Assembly (NCBI GenBank): GCA_030145015.1 | Contig: JAQYWI010000281.1 | Span: 1 to 5,810 of the forward strand | DNA length: 5,810 nucleotides | Origin: Desulfobacterales bacterium | Lineage (GTDB): Bacteria > Desulfobacterota > Desulfobacteria > Desulfobacterales > JAHEIW01 | Reading direction: 5' to 3' | In this document: in pieces, positions 4,024 to 5,810 of the stretch | How positions within the stretch are numbered: the stretch's first letter is position 1 | How the letters are laid out: every line of letters starts with the position of its first letter | The notes under the pieces: generated by a model | The model's database searches: none | What the model was told of the DNA's origin: nothing | The model's input: the letters and a program-made list of their open reading frames with translations, nothing else | Translations under genes and position numbers: made by a program

Positions 4024-4206
4024 TTAAGGGGCCAGGACACGATAAACATGGAGCTCAAAGTCTTGGTGGTGGATGGTCATCAAATACCCATCATATTTAT
4101 GGTTGAGACGATCCAATACCGATTTCCAAGAATTACCGTAATAGCGCTCCAGTATGTCTTCATCTACATCCAAATCCTTTTCATGCCTTATCTCATAGCA
4201 ATTCAT
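4024..4206 (-). CDS. Small acidic protein of unknown function (60 aa)
   Basis: I do not recognise this protein. It starts with ATG at 4204-4206 behind AGGAG (4214-4218) with a 7-base gap, which is the main reason to call it over the overlapping + strand frame. The sequence has a soluble, protein-like makeup: a charged N-terminal half (MNCYEIRHEKDLDVDEDILERYYGNSW begins it, with helix-like DEDILERYY) and a mixed second half with YDGYLMTIHHQDFELHVYRV, probably beta. Conserved-looking aromatic and histidine residues are frequent. It ends at TAA 4024-4026. It is divergent from the glycosyltransferase gene and convergent with tag. No partner suggests a function. Confidence 0.62.
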   Translation of the reverse strand: MNCYEIRHEKDLDVDEDILERYYGNSWKSVLDRLNHKYDGYLMTIHHQDFELHVYRVLAP

Positions 4207-4295
4207 GTGGCAGCTCCTAAAACCCGATCCATAATTCGCTACGTCCTTCTACAATAATTATCGGGATATAGGCCAATTTCTTTAGGTATAAGTTC

Positions 4296-4324
4296 TTGAC
4301 AAAGCCTGATTATGTAAATACTAA
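4296..4324 (+). promoter_or_regulatory. Candidate promoter of the glycosyltransferase gene
   Basis: A perfect TTGACA (4296-4301) is followed after 17 bp by TACTAA (4319-4324), a weak -10. It lies about 70 bp upstream of the ATG at 4396, in the gap between the divergent 60-aa gene and the glycosyltransferase. Confidence 0.45.
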
Positions 4325-4395
4325 CGCGGATCATCGATCTAATTATAGAGTTACCATAGAATCTTGAGAGCTTGAGGATAAGGAAGGTAGCAGAC

Positions 4396-5745
4396 ATGTC
4401 CTATTGTTCATCCTGTGGCAAACACCATAATGTGGGTTTCATTTCTACGCGCTTTGCCGGAACAGACGGTGTATCATTAGAGACCGCGAAATGGGCAAAT
4501 GTTTTTGAAAAGGCCGGATTTACATGTTTCTATTTTGCCGGCGAACTTGATCGCCCCGCTAAGCAATCATATCTGGTTAAAGAAGCCGATTTTCGACATC
4601 CCGACATCAAAGATATTTTCAGAAACTGCTTCGGCGCCAGCGTGCGCGGTCGCTTTGTGACTCAAAAGATCTACGAGCTGAAGCAGAAATTAAAGGATCA
4701 CTTATACGCGTTTATCGATAAATTTGATCTTGATCTCTTAGTTCCCGAAAATGCGTTGACCATCCCGCTGAACCTCCCGCTGGGGATTGCCGTTACCGAA
4801 GTCATCTCCGAGACAGGCATGCCTACCATTGCGCACCATCATGATTTTTTCTGGGAAAGGAAGCATTTCATGATCAATGCCTGCTGGGAATACCTGAACA
4901 TGGCGTTTCCACCGCATTTGCCGTCGATTCAACATGTGGTGATCAACTCTTCAGCCGACAACCAATTGAGCCTGCGTACCGGTATTTCAGCCACGATTAT
5001 TCCCAATGTGATGGATTTTGAGAATCCGACGCCGGTGTCCGGCAATTCTGAGTCCTGCGGGTTGGATTCTGATAAAAATCGTCCCTCGAGCGATCAATAT
5101 GCTTCAGATGTGCGCCAGGCGCTGGGCGTTGCCGATGATGAACTGTTAATTTTGCAACCGACACGGGTGGTCAAGCGCAAAGGTATCGAGCATGCGATTG
5201 AACTGGTTCATCGTTTGAAGATGAAAGCCAAGTTCGTCATTTCGCATGCATCCGGAGATGAAGGCTATGACTATGAGCGTCGGGTGAGAGAATATTCTAA
5301 GATGATGGGAGTGGATACGTATTTTGTCGCCAACATTATCAACGAGAAGCGGGGCAAAACCAAAAACGGACGTAAGGTTTATACCCTGGAAGACATCTAT
5401 CCACATGCGGATCTGGTGACGTACCCTTCGGACTTCGAGGGATTCGGCAATGCTTTTCTTGAAGCCATTTACTTTTGCCGGCCGATCGTCGTCAATACCT
5501 ATTCGATATACACCATCGATATTAAACCCAAAGGGTTTTCAGTCATCGAAATTGACGGATATGTCACCGATGAAGCGGTCCGCAAAACCAAAAAAATTCT
5601 GACCGACGCAGAACTGCGCCGCAAGATGGTCAGCCACAACTATGAAATCGCAAAAAAATTCTATTCTTATTCCGTCCTAAGGGGAAAACTGAAAAACCTC
5701 ATCTTCGACTGCACGGCCTGCAATAAGATAAAAAATTCAGTATAA
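4396..5745 (+). CDS. GT4-type (GT-B fold) glycosyltransferase
   Basis: This retaining-type glycosyltransferase transfers a sugar from a nucleotide-sugar donor; donor and acceptor are not evident. I choose ATG 4396 because AGGAAGG (4381-4387) sits 8 bases upstream; a TTG at 4372 would add 8 residues. The product is 449 aa. The N-terminal Rossmann half opens HNVGFISTRFAGTDGVSLE (residues 11-29), a typical acceptor-side loop. A Ser/Asp-rich linker occupies about 211-236 after PNVMDFENP. The donor half has the phosphate-binding PTRVVKRKG (R257, K262) and the EX7E motif, E348 to E356, in FEGFGNAFLEAI. CxxC pairs lie at both ends, C4/C7 and C439/C442, which is not usual in GT4. One possibility is an enzyme of compatible-solute or glycosylglycerate type, but that is a weak guess from the opening sequence. 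No sugar-pathway neighbour is in view. Confidence 0.9.
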   Translation: MSYCSSCGKHHNVGFISTRFAGTDGVSLETAKWANVFEKAGFTCFYFAGELDRPAKQSYLVKEADFRHPDIKDIFRNCFGASVRGRFVTQKIYELKQKLKDHLYAFIDKFDLDLLVPENALTIPLNLPLGIAVTEVISETGMPTIAHHHDFFWERKHFMINACWEYLNMAFPPHLPSIQHVVINSSADNQLSLRTGISATIIPNVMDFENPTPVSGNSESCGLDSDKNRPSSDQYASDVRQALGVADDELLILQPTRVVKRKGIEHAIELVHRLKMKAKFVISHASGDEGYDYERRVREYSKMMGVDTYFVANIINEKRGKTKNGRKVYTLEDIYPHADLVTYPSDFEGFGNAFLEAIYFCRPIVVNTYSIYTIDIKPKGFSVIEIDGYVTDEAVRKTKKILTDAELRRKMVSHNYEIAKKFYSYSVLRGKLKNLIFDCTACNKIKNSV

Positions 5746-5810
5746 CCGCCTTCCCTAACAATCCGTAATCCGTGAAACATAAGGAAAGCAGGAGCTATAT
5801 TCTCCAATAT

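Noticed and set aside
3976..4257. Overlapping + strand frame of 93 codons with hydrophobic stretches.
   Set aside because: It is the antisense of the 60-aa gene, which has the better ribosome-binding site; the hydrophobicity is typical of an antisense frame.
5746..5810. AGGAG at 5790-5794 as the ribosome-binding site of a next gene.
   Set aside because: No start codon follows before the window ends.

Overview
The window reads as a piece of a Desulfobacterota chromosome, probably a Desulfobacterales-like anaerobe. This is an inference from gene style: an Rnf-type redox module tail with an RseC protein, a PilZ protein with an N-terminal zinc ribbon, moderate GC, AT-rich intergenic DNA and clear Shine-Dalgarno sites. 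No rRNA or other strong taxonomic marker is present. Most genes are ordinary housekeeping genes. The unusual content is a pair of related non-coding repeat elements.

Layout. Positions 2-112 hold the C-terminal end of a cysteine-rich flavin/Fe-S oxidoreductase, possibly an Rnf-linked subunit. An RseC/MucC-family membrane protein follows at 177-677 on the + strand. Three minus-strand genes face it: an HU-type DNA-binding protein (2166-2438, with a good promoter and an intrinsic terminator), the ClpS N-degron adaptor (1254-1568), and a co-oriented 88-residue protein of unknown function (971-1237). Divergent from HU, on the + strand, are a zinc-ribbon/PilZ protein (2767-3243) and DNA-3-methyladenine glycosylase I (3308-3868). 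A small minus-strand gene (4024-4206, 60 aa) and a GT4-type glycosyltransferase (4396-5745) complete the window. The last 65 bases hold no gene I can support.

The two elements, A (601-973) and B (1596-2050), fill the gaps between rseC and the 88-aa gene and between clpS and hup. They share one architecture. The outside is a 17-bp terminal inverted repeat beginning with TA. Then come about 75-80 bp arms, inverted sets of 9-10 bp iterons of the form RTGNNCTAAA, and a structured core. The core carries a 14-bp tandem repeat (CCCT-TCG-AGGG-CCT; 4 copies in A, 7 in B) and a 13-bp tandem repeat (2 and 3 copies). The outer arms lie in the same orientation in both copies, but the core is inverted in B relative to A. 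The arms have diverged to about 70-80% identity, while one iteron block and the core repeats are almost unchanged. This looks like a MITE-like element with an invertible or exchangeable, copy-number-variable core.

The elements touch gene ends. Element A covers the last 26 codons and stop codon of rseC and the stop codon of the convergent 88-aa gene. Element B ends 27 bp upstream of clpS, and the only candidate clpS promoter I can see spans its terminus.
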